Notes: generated by a model not told the origin, from the letters alone. Positions 10,685 to 22,150 are shown, numbered from the stretch's first letter. The stretch: DNA of 64,000 bases from Lasiosphaeria ovina (GCA_033439765.1 JAULSN010000004.1:1932001-1996000), one strand, 5' to 3'. Made by a program: numbers and translations.

Positions 10685-12078
10685 ATGGCAGTCGACCAAG
10701 AACATTTCGTCCATCTCGCCCGGCCACTCGCGCCGAGCGCTATCGGATTCAGCGCCAGTACTGCCCCGCTTACCGTTAACATCCAGCCTCAAGTACGAAA
10801 GCCCCTCCTCCCCCTCCTCTCCATCTTTGCCTTTCTCAACCCCCTTGTCTCGCGCCCCTATTACCTCCAAGATACGCCGTCGTTCTAGCCGAGCATGTGG
10901 TGTAGAAGCAGAATGATTCATTATTCACAAACACATAACCCCCCCCCCCCCAACATGTGCTTCGCGATCCACGTCTTGGTGGAGGGGTGGTTGACAGACA
11001 GCACACCTCCCCCCCTGAACAACTAACAATACTCGTGGACCCCAAGCTTACCTCTCCCTCACCCACTCTCTAGGCCATCTTCTCCATCATCGACCATGCG
11101 GTGCGGCGGGACACCAAGGACACCCAGTCGACGCGGGTGATCGGGGCGCTGGTGGGGGTGCGCAGCGAGGACGGCAGCGAGGTCGAGGTGCGGTCGTGCT
11201 TCGCGATCCCGCACACGGAGAACGAGGACCAGGTCGAGGTGGACGTCGAGTACCAGAAGAACATGCTGGCACTGACGCTCAAGGCGAGCCCGCGCGAGAC
11301 GCTGCTGGGCTGGTACACGACGTCGCACGAGCTCAACAGCTTCAGCGCGCTGATCCAGAACTTCTTCGCCTCGCCCGAGACAGGCACTTTCCCGCACCCG
11401 GCCGTGCACCTGACCATGAGCACCGAGGCCGGCCGCGCCATCGAGACCAAGACGTACATCTCGGCGCCCGTCGCCGTCAACGCCGAGCGCGCCGCCGAGT
11501 CGTGCCTCTTCATCGAGGTGCCGCACAAGCTCAACTTCACCGACGCCGAGCGCGTCGCCCTGGGCGGCGTGGCCGCCGCCGCCGAGACGGAGACGCGCGC
11601 CGCGCCCCTAGGCACCGACATCGAGGGGCTCGTGCAGGCCTTTGAGACGGTGTCGGACCTGCTGGAGCGCGTCAGCGGCTTCGTCGGCGAGGTGCTCGAC
11701 GAGGAGCGCGACGGCAACCACGCGCTGGGCCAGTACCTGATGAACGCGCTGTCGCTGGCGCCCAAGGTGTCCAACACGGCCATCGAGCACGACTTCAACA
11801 ACCACATCCAGGACGTGCTGATGGTCTCGTACCTGGCGAACACCATCCGCACCCAGATCGACCTGGCCCAGCGCCTAGCCACGGCCCCGCTGGTGGCCGG
11901 CGAGAAGGAGGGTGGCGAGAAAGGCAAGGACGGTGAGGAGGGTGGTAACAAGGAGGGCGGCGGCGGTGGTCGCGGCGGACGGGGCGGACGCGGCGGTCGT
12001 GGCCGCGGCGGTGGAAGGGGCGGCGGCCAGCAGAGGGAGCCGAGGGAGCCGAGGGAGCCCAGAGAAAACGGCGAGTAG
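10685..12078 (+). CDS. eif3f: Eukaryotic translation initiation factor 3 subunit F
   Basis: eIF3f is a non-catalytic MPN-domain subunit of the eIF3 complex that promotes 43S pre-initiation complex assembly. Exon 1 is 10685-10792 ([17 protein letters not shown]...VNIQPQ) and exon 2 is 11074-12078, for 370 aa. The join gives the conserved [18 protein letters not shown]. The MPN core follows with [40 protein letters not shown] and AVHLTMST; the JAMM zinc ligands of active MPN proteins are not obvious, as expected for the F subunit. NAIARL-like helices follow ([24 protein letters not shown]). The C-terminal tail is an RGG-rich extension. The intron of 281 nt is long for this region and contains a run of about 14 C residues near 10940. 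Confidence 0.96.
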
Positions 12079-12929
12079 AGAGAATGAGAGAAAGTGAATG
12101 AGAAAGAGAGACCCAAAAAAAAGACTACCATCATCATATCATCAACGCTACTATCGTCGTCACAAATCTTCTTTCTTACGCCGGAGAAAGGGGTTTCTAC
12201 TGCTTTCTCCGCTACCGGGCAAGAAGAGAGGGAGGGGGAAATTCTTGTTTCTCATATCTCATTTAAGCTGAAAAGACCAAACAAAAAAAAAACCATTCAA
12301 CAGCGCTCTAACTTGGTCCATGTTGTGTTGTGCCGCTGATAATAAAGACCTTTCACAACATGCTGAATATGCCTGACAGCATATATTTGCTCTGGGGGTT
12401 TATTTACTTCGCTTTTTGGAGAAACTTTCTCTACTGTATGGGAACCATTTCTCTGACGCCAGAGACACAGGATCACATACAGAGGGCCTAACAGGCGGTT
12501 GAGGAAGACGGGCTTAGACAGGCGTCTTAGGTAGACCAACCGCAAAGACAAAGAGTACAAGTGAAAAGGAACGAAGGTCGATGCATAACCGTTTTTAATT
12601 TCTATTCTGACATATCTCTATAAACCACCCCTGGCGGCCTGTCCGTCTGTCTGTGAGTGTCGTCATGAAGAAGTATACTGCCATAATCTTTTCACACCTT
12701 TCACCCGACTCCTTCCTTCCTTGGTGGCCTCTGTGGTTGCTCGCAGCTCAAACTCATTACCAAGTGCATTATTTCTCACCATTTTACGAACAGAGAGACA
12801 GACAGCCAGCCAGGCGCGCTTTCATAACCTACCAACTTACTCCTAGAACGCCCCGATCCATGCCCTGATCCATTGTGCCTCATGACCTGGTATCCCGTCG
12901 CCCATGGACACCGCTCGATGCTCAAACTC
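12079..12929. other. Convergent 3' UTR region
   Basis: 851 bp between the eIF3f stop and the stop of the R3H-SUZ gene, which point towards each other. AT-rich, with several possible polyadenylation stretches such as AATAAAG near 12340. No gene seen. Confidence 0.6.
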
Positions 12930-15662
12930 CTAAGTGGATGGTTTCTGCGGTAAGGTGGCAGGATTCCCGTAATTTGGTAGATGACTGAAAGTCTGGCCGA
13001 GTCCCGCTCCGATGGGCCCGGGAGGCCCAGCTGACTTGTTAGATAGATTGGATGTCGGATTCTGTTGTAGATATTGCGGCCCATGCGGCGGCAGGTGGGA
13101 AGGTTGATATGCTGCGTGGTACGGACCCATAGAGCTGCTTGAGCCCTGCCTTGCCATGCTATAGGCCCCCGGTCCAGGAGCGTAGCCCGGCTGAGGTATT
13201 GGCTGCGGCTGGTAGCCGGTGTAGCTCATGTGTTGCGAGTTAAACTGAGGGCTGCCATGGTGAGAGCTGGAACTCCCATAAGGGGCCGGAGCCGGTCCAG
13301 GCCCTGAAGCCGAGGGTATCGGGCCCATGCCGTTTCCAGGCACGAAGGATTGCGTCTTTGGGTTGAATGCCTGACGGTTGTAGCTGCCCGGAATAGGGTG
13401 CTGACTCTTAGGGTCATTGGGGTTAACATTGACGGGCAGTTGTCCATAGAGGTACGGAACCCCGTTAACTGAAGGACTGCCCCGGCCCGGGAATGTGTTT
13501 TGGTTGAAGGGTTGCTGTTGCGGCCAGGCAGGTTGTGACAAACTTGGCACAGGGCTGCTGTATGGCGCAGGCATGGGGGGGCTCGAAGGCGGCGGGTAGC
13601 GCGGTTGCTGCGGCGGCGCTGCCGGAGCTGCTACGGGCGGACTCGGATACTGGGAGTGGTTAGAAGAGCGCGTTGGATAAAACGCACCGGCAACATCTGA
13701 CTTACAGTCGGCATCCCATTATACTGAGGGGCGAACGCGCCATTTGCCGCCATTTGCGGATAAGCCTGGTTGGGCCCGTACGCCGTTTGCAGCGAGTTCT
13801 GGTATGGCTGCTGGTATGGCGCAGTATACGGAGATCCGCTGACGGGAAAATACTGAGGTGCCGCCGGCGCCTGTGCCCAAGTTGATTGTTGAGGTCCACA
13901 CCAAGCAACATATTGGGATCGCGAATCAAAACTTTCCGAATCATCGCGACGCTGCTTGTTTGGCTTCCTCTTGGTAGCGCCGTTCGACCGATCCTTGGCA
14001 GAAACAGAGCTTGTCCGAGAGATATCATTCGCGTCTTCACCCTCTGCGCTATGGTCAGTAGCCATTAGAAGGGGAGGATTATCGGACGACGAACCTGGGG
14101 TAGAAGACTCGGTTTTCTCAATACTCGCAAAAATGCGTAGCCGAGCTCGGTTATAAGCTTCCTCACGCTCTTCTCTAGTGAGTCTTTGCAGATCACCTGG
14201 TTAGCTATTAGGCCCTTTTTGTGGCGAGCGGCTAGGAGCGTACTTTTCTCTCGACCCAGCTTTGTCCTTCCCGTCACTGCCTGCCTCAGACGTGGCCTTG
14301 GAGGCACCAGCGCTCATGAAACCAAACTCCCCGTCCTCGCCTCGCCGCATGATCTTCCGCGGCAGGAGTGCCGGAGCAGGGGAGCTGCTGCTTGGAGTGC
14401 TTGCGGCGATGCTGGACAAGGAAGGCGGAATTCTACAGAATGGGGTTTTGAAAATGCGCACTGCTCCTGCTGTCGCCTCAAACTGATGCGTCATGTGATA
14501 GTAGTCTGCTAGCTTGTGGGTCAACATTCTGCAAAACGAGTTGCTCGGAGGCAAGTCCATAAATGGCTCTCTGTCAAGGACCATGTCAGCTATCACGAAT
14601 GGAATGTCTGCGGATGGAGTTGGCATACTCAGATGCCTGTGCAAAGTCAATAACTTGCTGTTCAAGCCGTAACAGAAATATCCGGTCCTTGGGAGATTGC
14701 ATGGCCTCGAGAAGTTTCTCATCGGGGTTCTGGCTCAGGAAGTTAGGGGCAGCCATAACGTCGGGCGCCACAATGGCTCCGACCAAAGGCAGCTTTGCTT
14801 CCTCGGCCGGCTGCTTGTCCGAGACTCCGCTCTGCGGCGTCACGATTCCCTGACTCTGGCTGCTCCCCGTTAGGGCATGCGAGGTTATTGTCCTCGGGGG
14901 CATGTCGCCAATCTGGATGCGATGAATGCGCGCGGCAACATCAGAGCCCATGCGGGAGCCCGCAATATACGACCCTCGCATAGAGAAAGTATCGTCGTCC
15001 TCGGCAGCGGCCTTAACGCTGGCACTGTCATCGGGGCGTAGCGACTCTTTTTCGTCGAGGGCAAACGTTGTACCAGATGCGATGCTCTTGCCATCCAGGC
15101 TGGGGGGCTTGGTGCCCAGCTCGGAGCTCGAGTCGGCTCTCTGAGAGTTGTCGTCGGACGGCGTCTGGCTGGTGCCTGTCTTGCCCGGCCTGTCAGTGGC
15201 GCTCGGCACGGACCCGTTGACGACTAGGTTGGATGTCTTCGTCTCCAGCTTGAGCTCCTTCAGCCCGGCAACAATCTTGCTCTCGGCGAGCTGGGCACTC
15301 TTGGGAACAACCGGCGGGGATTCCCCGACGACAGCTGGGACCGCAGATAGTGAGCCTACTGGGGCAGTCACTGGCACAAGGGCGGGCATCGCCGCAGAAG
15401 AATGCGGATTCGGGTCCCGCCTGTCCCTGGCAGCAGCGGGGACGGGCGCTCGAGCGATGGCAGTGATGGAGGTCGGATCCTTGGATGCAGAGGCGGCGGC
15501 GACCTGGATGCAAAGGGCAGTGTCAGTGTCGGCGCCAATTTCAAGTGTCAGGTGCCGGATATTTGGGGACTTGAGCGGCCTGTCGGAGAACAATCAGCGC
15601 CTAGAGGGCACTAAACGCCGGCCTACCTTTGCAAAGGACAGCTTCCTGATGTCGCTGGCCAT
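12930..15662 (-). CDS. R3H and SUZ domain RNA-binding protein
   Basis: A single-stranded nucleic-acid-binding protein of the R3H-SUZ family (fungal Rbs1-like; animal R3HDM relatives). Five exons fit: 15662-15627, 15503-14629, 14570-14244, 14183-13706 and 13649-12930, totalling 2436 nt, or 811 aa. It starts MASDIRKLSFAK/VAAASASK. The R3H domain is FLLRLEQQVIDFAQASE/EPFMDLPPSNSF...LTHKLADYYHMTH. The SUZ motif is PRKIMRRGEDGEFG ... GSREK/LTREEREEAYNRAR. The C-terminal third is a Q/P/G-rich low-complexity tail typical of mRNP proteins. Donors are GTAGGC, GTATGC, GTACGC and GTAAGT; each acceptor has a CTGAC or CTAAC branch site upstream. The most 5' intron is 123 nt. Likely cytoplasmic and mRNA-associated (inference from family). 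Confidence 0.88.
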
Positions 15663-16275
15663 GTTGGGAATGGCCGCTAGGTCAGGTTCCCTGAACGTGT
15701 AAAAGGTGGGGCGGGGCACGGGTATTTGCACTCAGATTTTACGGGTGTCGCTGAATCAATCACGTGCGTGCACCATTCCCGCGACGCTCACAGGAGGCGC
15801 GATCGCCCAATCAGCCGGGTCCGTTCCAGACTTCCAGTTTGGTGAAGTCGCCGCGTATCTCACCTCAGATCCAGACGACATCGAGAATTCACTGTCACAG
15901 TCGTGAGAACTACGAGTACGGGTCTCAGTTCGGAAACTTGGTCTAGCTAACCCAAAAGTGCACCTTCAGGCACTGACACTCTTCAGGACAGCAGCGTTTC
16001 GGCTCCGGTTTCGACGTTTGACCAGGAGGACGGGGCTTCCCAGATTGCCTGATTGCCTGATTGCTGCCTCGCCAGCCAGTCAAGCCAAGTCTGCCGCCGC
16101 TGGATCCTCGCAATTTCAAAGCACCGAGCTTGTCCTTATTCTCGTTACATTTTCGCGTTGTACGGAAACGCGCATCATCACCGGTGCATATCCTTACCAT
16201 TCCCGAGTGCATTATCTCAGCTTGTCGTGCTTGATCCTCCGGCCTTTGGCCCATTCACAACCACCCACACACATC
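15663..16275. promoter_or_regulatory. Shared divergent promoter R3H-SUZ | zinc-knuckle gene
   Basis: 613 bp between divergent start codons of two RNA-related genes. There is a CCAATCA box near 15808. Open frames that cross it are not protein-like. Confidence 0.5.
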
Positions 16276-17261
16276 ATGTTCTCTTCGAGACGCGGCGGCG
16301 CGTCCAGAGCAGCACCAGCAAATGTTCAGTGCCAGAAATGCCTGAAGAAAGATATGTAACCCCCACCTCATGGCCATGTGTGAGCCTAGACTAACATTCT
16401 CAGCACGGCACTACTCATATGAGTGCAAGGCAGCTCCTCAGGAGAGACCCTATATCGCCAGGCCTTCGCGCACTCAGCAGCTCTTTAACCCTAAGCTACT
16501 GCCAAAGCTCTCAAACGAGGTGCCCGATGCTCTTCAGCGGAAGTCAGTCGCAAGCTCGTTGTATTATTAGTGTGTACAATCTAGCTAACATGCTGCTCAG
16601 AAAAGGTGTAGCCGACGAGGAGTTGGCCAAGAAGGAGGCTGAGCGGGCAAGGAAGCGCGCACTTGAGGAAGAAGACGAAGAGGATACGGCCCCCGACGAC
16701 TCGCCACCGAAGCGGCGGAGGTCTCACTCTTACGACTCAGTGTCTACCATTTCCACGCGCTCGCCGTCTCCCGCGCCGCCGCCGAGACGTGTTTCCCGAT
16801 CTCCGCCCAGAGTCAAGGCTCGCGACCTTTCGCTTTCTCCCAGACCATCGCACAGCCGCCGGCGTTCTACCGCGTCCAGTGACGGCCACTCCAGCCGGCT
16901 GTCGCGCAGCCCAGAGAGCCCAGAGAGGGGCTATTCACGCAGAGCCCCGCCAGACGCCCGTTCGCCGTCACCTCCGGTACGGGTTTCCAAGCGGTCACGC
17001 CGCGGTGGACACTCGGGCAGAGACTATGGGAGGGCAGCACCGGCCGAGCGGCATTATTCTAGATCCAGATCGCCAACACGGTCTCCAGTTGGTAGGAGAG
17101 ACCAGCAGCAGAGGCCCAATTATCGAGATAGAGACAATCATAGCCAGCAGGGAACAAGACTTCCGCCTCGGCGGGAGCCCTCTCCGCCGCCCAGGGAGCG
17201 AAGTCTGAGCCCCTTTAGCAAGAGGTTAGCGCTGACGCAGTCGATGAATATGGGTAGATAG
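16276..17261 (+). CDS. CCHC zinc-knuckle, SR-rich protein (ZCCHC10-like)
   Basis: A small nuclear-type protein with one CCHC zinc knuckle followed by a lysine/glutamate helix and an arginine-serine-rich tail, resembling the ZCCHC10 family; a role in mRNA metabolism is inferred. Exon 1 is 16276-16351, exon 2 is 16407-16542 and exon 3 is 16601-17261; total 873 nt, 290 aa. Exons 1 and 2 join as VQCQKCLKKG/HYSYECK, an exact C-x2-C-x4-H-x4-C knuckle, followed by AAPQERPYIARPSRTQQL, the family hallmark. Exons 2 and 3 join as LQRK/KGVADEELAKKEAERARKR using a GTCAGT donor and CTCAG acceptor. The first intron has AT and AC ends rather than GT and AG (see its own entry). The tail holds many SPSP / RSRSPTRSP repeats. 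Confidence 0.85.
16352..16406 (+). other. Apparent AT-AC intron in the zinc-knuckle gene
   Basis: The 55-nt intron begins ATATGTAACC and ends CTCAGCAC. With these ends, phase 1 is kept and the knuckle reads CLKKG/HYSYEC with exact spacing. The branch region is GACTAAC, the usual U2-type fungal branch sequence, 10-16 nt before the 3' end, so this looks like a U2-dependent AT-AC intron rather than U12-type. A GT..AG alternative (GTAACC to CCTAG, 34 nt) is in frame but too short for this genome and would place six extra residues inside the knuckle. Confidence 0.72.
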
Positions 17262-17457
17262 GATGGGTAGATAGGACACGGGTATCAAAATGTATGCATA
17301 CTTGGCTGCGTTTTCCAAACAGAACAAAAAAAGATTCTCGTGTGCCAGTCAGAAACGTCAAATTCTGACCCCTTTTCCCGCTCAATGTGCCCTTGCTTTT
17401 AGAACCTCGGGTTTGGGTGCCGCCGCGGGCGGGCTCAGACCTCAGCCTCGGACGGCT

Positions 17458-18159
17458 TCAGGCCAAGTCCGCCTCCTCCAGCTCTCGCTCCCGTCTCGTC
17501 TCCTCCTCCTCCTCCTTCTCCCTCAGCCGCATGCCCTCGACAAGCGCAGCGCCGTCCAGCAAATCTCCACTACCCGCCGCCGCCTTCTCACTGCTCTGCG
17601 ATTGAGACTGGGACGACGACGCAGCAGCCTTCTTGGCGGCCAGGCGCTCGCGCACGAGCCGCGCAATGGCGTTGTCGGTGCGCACGTTGAGCACCTCGAG
17701 CTTGCGACCCAGCTCGCGCTTGAGGTCCCAGTTGGGCTTCTTGGGCTGCAGCTTGAACAGATCGATGCCCTTGTCGTCCGCCGCGTCCGCCGCCGCCTGC
17801 CGCCGCGACGCCTCCTCCAGCGACGCCGCCTGCTCCTCCAGCGTCGCCGTCTCCAGGCCCAGCGTCGGCGGCGCCTCGAACCCCAGCTTCGGCCCCCGCG
17901 CCGCCGCGTCGTAGTTGCGCCCCGACAGGTGCAGCCGCGCTACGTCGTTGGATGGGGGGCTGGGGGGGGCGTCGCCGTTGTTGTCATTGTTGTTGTTGTT
18001 GGTGGTGCTGTCGTCGTTGTGGTCGTGGGATGGAGCCGCGCCGTCGCCGCCGTCGTTGTCGTGGTCCTCGCCGGGCTGTTTGCGCTTGAGGCTCTTGAGC
18101 TTGGCGAGCCGGGCCTTGCGGTCGTCGGCCGCTGCGCTCAGTGTTGCGTGTGACGACAT
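17458..18159 (-). CDS. cwf18: Pre-mRNA splicing factor Cwf18 (CCDC12 family)
   Basis: Cwf18/CCDC12 is a small component of the spliceosome (Prp19/Cdc5-associated). The protein is 233 aa in one exon. Its start, MSSHATLSAAADDRKARLAKLKSLKRKQP, matches the family N-terminus; open sequence 43 codons further upstream is Q-rich and looks like leader, so the methionine at 18159 is chosen. Signature blocks are RNYDAAARGPKLGFEAPP, then LFKLQPKKPNWDLKRELGRKLEVLNVRTDNAIARLVRERL. An Asn/Asp-rich insert (about residues 45-70) and a long acidic-charged C-terminus are extra to the core. It converges on the zinc-knuckle gene, with 196 bp between stops, and diverges from the PPR gene. Confidence 0.93.
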   Translation of the reverse strand: MSSHATLSAAADDRKARLAKLKSLKRKQPGEDHDNDGGDGAAPSHDHNDDSTTNNNNNDNNGDAPPSPPSNDVARLHLSGRNYDAAARGPKLGFEAPPTLGLETATLEEQAASLEEASRRQAAADAADDKGIDLFKLQPKKPNWDLKRELGRKLEVLNVRTDNAIARLVRERLAAKKAAASSSQSQSQSSEKAAAGSGDLLDGAALVEGMRLREKEEEEETRRERELEEADLA

Positions 18160-18672
18160 GTGTGGCGGGATTGTGGGCGGCGTCCTACTTAGTGTTTGGC
18201 GAAAGCGAGGATTCTTGTTGAATTCTTGTTGTGGTTGTTGTTGTTGTTGTGGGGCAAATTCCATATGTAAGGTATCCGTTCCGTTCACTTTAGGCCAATG
18301 CGTGCTGGACGTTGAGAAGTGGTATTCCGTATCCGTAGGTAATTTTGGTACCTAGGAGCTTGAAGCGGTAAAAGTTGTCTTAGCGTCCTTTCGCCTGTAC
18401 TTAGTGGGCGGGGCACAGCACAGACCATAGCGGGCGCATATCGCACTACCACTGGGCTGCGTCCTGACAGGGGGCATTTTTGTACCGAAGACGCTGGCCA
18501 AAACGGATCACCAAAAAAAGCTCGACGACGGACTTTACAAACTTTTCCTTTTTCTCGGAGCGCCGCTCAGGCGGGCACATTCTAACACCTCTACGCAATG
18601 CGCGACAGATGAGAAGATCCGATCAGAGCGGTATCTTGCCGCGATTCACCAAGTCGCCCGCTGCAAAGTAAA
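18160..18672. promoter_or_regulatory. Shared divergent promoter CWF18 | PPR gene
   Basis: 513 bp between divergent starts. It contains a GTTGTTGTTGTTG run (18230-18250) and one GGTACCTAGG palindrome at about 18348. No coding function is assigned. Confidence 0.5.
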
Positions 18673-21423
18673 ATGCAGCGGTCCGCTTTCGTCTGCCGGT
18701 CCTGTCTTGCTCGAGCCGGCCTACGAGTCCGCCTCTATGCCCAGAACGAGAACCACCATAGGAACGGACAGCGCCTGCGACAGTCCAGTACCCTGACGCT
18801 GCCTCTGGCCCCCGACATTGGCAGAGACAGACAGCTAGCGCTAGCATCAGTTCCAGCGCCAGAACCAGCATCGGCCTCGGCGCGCCAAACAACCCCTCAA
18901 ACCAACCTCGCTAGTGCCATACCTCGCCACGACGACCGAGAAAACAAGGTCTTGGAAGTGCTGCAAGATGAAGCAAGTCAATGGATAGACGGGCCAGGAG
19001 GCAGCCGGCACAGAGTAGACCCAGCCATAAGGTGGAAAGCGCGACACCAACATGCTCGAGAGATTTTCGAACTAGATCGGTCCTTGATGTTCCAGATGCT
19101 CGCTCGCAAGACATGGTCCCGGACTCAGGCACAGGATGCGGCACTGTTCCGAGATTGGAGGGATGGCTTTGAGGCTGCCTATTGGCGCCTCTACACTCAA
19201 GGCAACACATCCTTGGGTATGGAGCCGTGGAAGCCGCCCGAGTTTCCCACGAAGCTGGAACGCACGCCTGCTTTTGGCTTATGGCGCCGGTGGGCCGACA
19301 GCAAAATGAGCGTTATAGAAATGAGGGAAGAATGGGAGGCTCGCCCCAGAATCGTGTACAGGAGTGTAGAGTGGTGCAATGTCGTGGCACTGACCCTCCG
19401 GTACACTCCTCACATAGCCTGCGAGGTGTTCGAGGCCATATGGGCGGACTCCGCCGCGCCACAATACGCGCTGAGGGATGCCGTCACTTTTCTATGTCAT
19501 AGTCTAGAGCTGCTACCCCCCGACGCCCGGCCGGAACGCGCTGCGGCTGTCACTCGTCTGATTGTCCAGATGTTGTCTCAACGTTCCGCACGGCGCATCA
19601 GGTTCAAAGATGAAGCAATTTCGTGCTTGATAGGTCTCTTGGATCAGCCCAAGACCGTGGCCGAGCTGTACTCGGCCCTCGAAAGCAACTACCACCCGCT
19701 TAAATTCTTCACCAGGCTTCGGTTTGCCAACCGGCTGGCGCCGATTGTGGCACACAAGCAAATGGTTCTCGACATGCTTGGGGACCTAGTCGCAGATGCG
19801 AAAAAAAAAGGGGTATCGTTTTTCGAGACCCACGTGGGCGGCGCCCTGGCCACGTCCCTCTTGTCGTTTGGCCGGGCAGACCCCAATGACCCGGCCCAAG
19901 TGGTCCTCCGCGTAGGAGTGTACCAAGCCCTCATCGAGGCCGGGCTGCGGCCGAATCTCGCCAACTTCACGGCCATCATCAGGGGGTTTGGCATCAACAA
20001 AGACTCGCGCACGGCGATGAAGGTGTTCAAGTTGGCGTTAGAACAAGGCATCGAGCCCGACAAGTTCCTGTACTCGACCATATTTCATGCCATAAAACTC
20101 GGTGGGAACCCGTGGCTGATGGCCAGGATCATTGGTATGGTGTCCGAGGGTGGCATCCGGGGGGGATCGCTAATCTTTTGGAACGATGTGCTCCACGCCA
20201 TCTACTTGAGCGCGTGGCGCGAGGTCAAGTTCCTTCGGAGCCCTCGGCGCGATGTCCGCAGCTTCGAGGTGATGCTTTTCGCCTATTCGAAGATCTTCAA
20301 GATGGATATGCTGAGAAAGCTCATTCCGTCTTACCACCTGGATAGAATGCTCGAGTCCGTCACAGAGACCCTCAAAGGCACGCGGCCGGCTTCGCTCTGG
20401 TTCACAAAGGTGAGGCGGGTGGCCGACGAGTTGCCATCCTCCACACCGCTCCAAAGCCTCTTTGATCCCGACAACTACACACTCGCGGTCATGGTCCTTA
20501 GCTTCGTCAAGGACATATCTCACACATACACCATCATCACCTGGTACGCGCACTTTCGGGCGCTGCTCAAGAGCGGCGACCCCGTGGCACTCATGCTTGT
20601 CAAGGGCAGCGACGCCTTCCCCCAGTCGATTGTGTACGATTCCGTCATTAAGCGGGCGACCGAGATAGACGGCCGGCTGCGGTTTGCGCTCGACGTCTTT
20701 GACGAAATGCTCCAGGATTCGGCGGCGGGCGCCGCGGCAGGCCCCGGCGACAAGACGCCGCGACACCCGGCGCCCAGCATCTACACGTACAACATCTTGC
20801 TCGACGCCTTCGCGCGGAGTCGAGAGTCAGCTAACAGCGAGGCCCTCCTAGACTTGATGCGCAAGAACGGCATCGAGCCCAACATTGTCACGTGGAACAG
20901 CCTCATAAGCGGCCACGCCATCAGGGGGAACGTTGTAGAGACAGTAAAGACCATGCAGAACATGGAGCTTGCCGGCTGCGTCCCCGACAGGCGCACGGGA
21001 AGCGCGTTTAGGTTCCTCCATGGCGTTGACCGGATCGCTGCGTACGAAATGATGGACACGATGGTGGGCAATGTGCCGCCTGTCGCAGAGGCGGCACCGG
21101 AAGCGGCACTGGAAGCGGCACCGGAAGAGGCACCGGACCTGCAGCGACAGATTTCGGGCCGAGAGATGCAGCCCGTCCTGCCGAAGCAGAAAAGAGGCCC
21201 GCGGGCGCATCGGTGGGCAAAGAACCAATTCTCGAAGCTGGAGGAGCAATTGTCGACCGAAGACCCATCTTCGGACCCCTTCTCTCAGTTGTCTGCTGCA
21301 GAAGCAGCAGCAAGAGAAGCAGCAAAGCGCCTCCCGTCGGCGGGCAAGAAGCCCGCTGTCGACAGCTTCCCACTGGCCCCCTCTCGTTTTCCCCAGGCCA
21401 CAGGGGACACTCCCAGGCAATAG
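18673..21423 (+). CDS. Mitochondrial pentatricopeptide repeat (PPR) protein
   Basis: A 916-aa single-exon PPR protein, probably an organelle RNA-binding factor. The N-terminus MQRSAFVCRSCLARAGLRVRLYAQ is basic, lacks acids and fits a mitochondrial presequence. PPR-type helices are clearest at about residues 395-470 (LIEAGLRPNLANFTAIIRGFGINKDSRTAMKVFK, ALEQGIEPDKFLYSTIFHAIK) and 690-770 (TYNILLDAFARSRESANSEALLDLM, IEPNIVTWNSLISGHAIRGNV, MELAGCVPD). The region 75-390 is helical without clear PPR consensus. Near residue 800 lies a short EAAPEAALEAAPEEAP repeat. The exact orthologue (for example a Pet309/cya-5-type or other translational activator) is not determined. Confidence 0.85.
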   Translation: MQRSAFVCRSCLARAGLRVRLYAQNENHHRNGQRLRQSSTLTLPLAPDIGRDRQLALASVPAPEPASASARQTTPQTNLASAIPRHDDRENKVLEVLQDEASQWIDGPGGSRHRVDPAIRWKARHQHAREIFELDRSLMFQMLARKTWSRTQAQDAALFRDWRDGFEAAYWRLYTQGNTSLGMEPWKPPEFPTKLERTPAFGLWRRWADSKMSVIEMREEWEARPRIVYRSVEWCNVVALTLRYTPHIACEVFEAIWADSAAPQYALRDAVTFLCHSLELLPPDARPERAAAVTRLIVQMLSQRSARRIRFKDEAISCLIGLLDQPKTVAELYSALESNYHPLKFFTRLRFANRLAPIVAHKQMVLDMLGDLVADAKKKGVSFFETHVGGALATSLLSFGRADPNDPAQVVLRVGVYQALIEAGLRPNLANFTAIIRGFGINKDSRTAMKVFKLALEQGIEPDKFLYSTIFHAIKLGGNPWLMARIIGMVSEGGIRGGSLIFWNDVLHAIYLSAWREVKFLRSPRRDVRSFEVMLFAYSKIFKMDMLRKLIPSYHLDRMLESVTETLKGTRPASLWFTKVRRVADELPSSTPLQSLFDPDNYTLAVMVLSFVKDISHTYTIITWYAHFRALLKSGDPVALMLVKGSDAFPQSIVYDSVIKRATEIDGRLRFALDVFDEMLQDSAAGAAAGPGDKTPRHPAPSIYTYNILLDAFARSRESANSEALLDLMRKNGIEPNIVTWNSLISGHAIRGNVVETVKTMQNMELAGCVPDRRTGSAFRFLHGVDRIAAYEMMDTMVGNVPPVAEAAPEAALEAAPEEAPDLQRQISGREMQPVLPKQKRGPRAHRWAKNQFSKLEEQLSTEDPSSDPFSQLSAAEAAAREAAKRLPSAGKKPAVDSFPLAPSRFPQATGDTPRQ

Positions 21424-22150
21424 ACATGCATGTAATGAAAAACGTGCCTGTCTGTCCAGGCACACGACCGCTCAAAATAGGTATCACTTCCGTGTATATA
21501 TCTTGTTATTCTTATTACTATCATCATCATCATAATCATCATTATCGTCGTTCGTCGTCATACCTGCATCTGCATGGTTTGGGGCAGGAGGTTGGCTACT
21601 TACTCATTATAGACGGATTTAGACGGACAAGAACCACTGTATTTGTATTTGAAAGAAGGGGGTGGGATTTGAAGCGTATAGAATAAATCCATGGACCTAT
21701 ATATATGTGTGTATATATGTATATACCCGCTTGTAAAGAGTCATGAATAACACCAGAAACAGAGAATGCGGTGTTCTGGCCGCCGAATTTGGCTGGCGCG
21801 TGTCGCCATTTTCGGCGGCTTCGACACCAAGCACACAATTCTCTTACAAGTAAGTACCATGTGGGTACCTGTGTCATAGAAGGCAGGGCTGCGCCCCGCC
21901 GTCAGATTACTTTCGAATAGGGTGGCGGGACTCAGCTCTCCGTGCGATCATGGAATGAAATCGGAATTGTGGCTTTCTCTAGTGCCCGCCGACCAACCGT
22001 TGCCCACTGAGGTATTTTGCGCCAGGCGAGCACCCTCTTCCTCCCAAAAAGCGTCCGAGGCTGCCATCCGTCTACAACTCCGCTCTCTGTAGCGTTATCC
22101 AAAGTAGATAGATAGAGTTTCAGAAGAGACCTGGTCTCCCCGCCTGCTAC
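21424..22150. other. Intergenic, no gene seen
   Basis: 727 bp downstream of the PPR gene, with an (ATC)n-like run at 21521-21545 and TATATAT-rich sequence near 21700-21725. No gene recognised. Confidence 0.6.

Noticed and set aside
11070..12137. 355-codon minus-strand open frame, Ser/Pro-rich
   Set aside because: Antisense shadow of the GC-rich eIF3f exon 2.
16356..16389. GT..AG intron (34 nt) as alternative in the zinc-knuckle gene
   Set aside because: In frame but shorter than any other intron here, and it would put six extra residues between the second Cys and the His of the knuckle.
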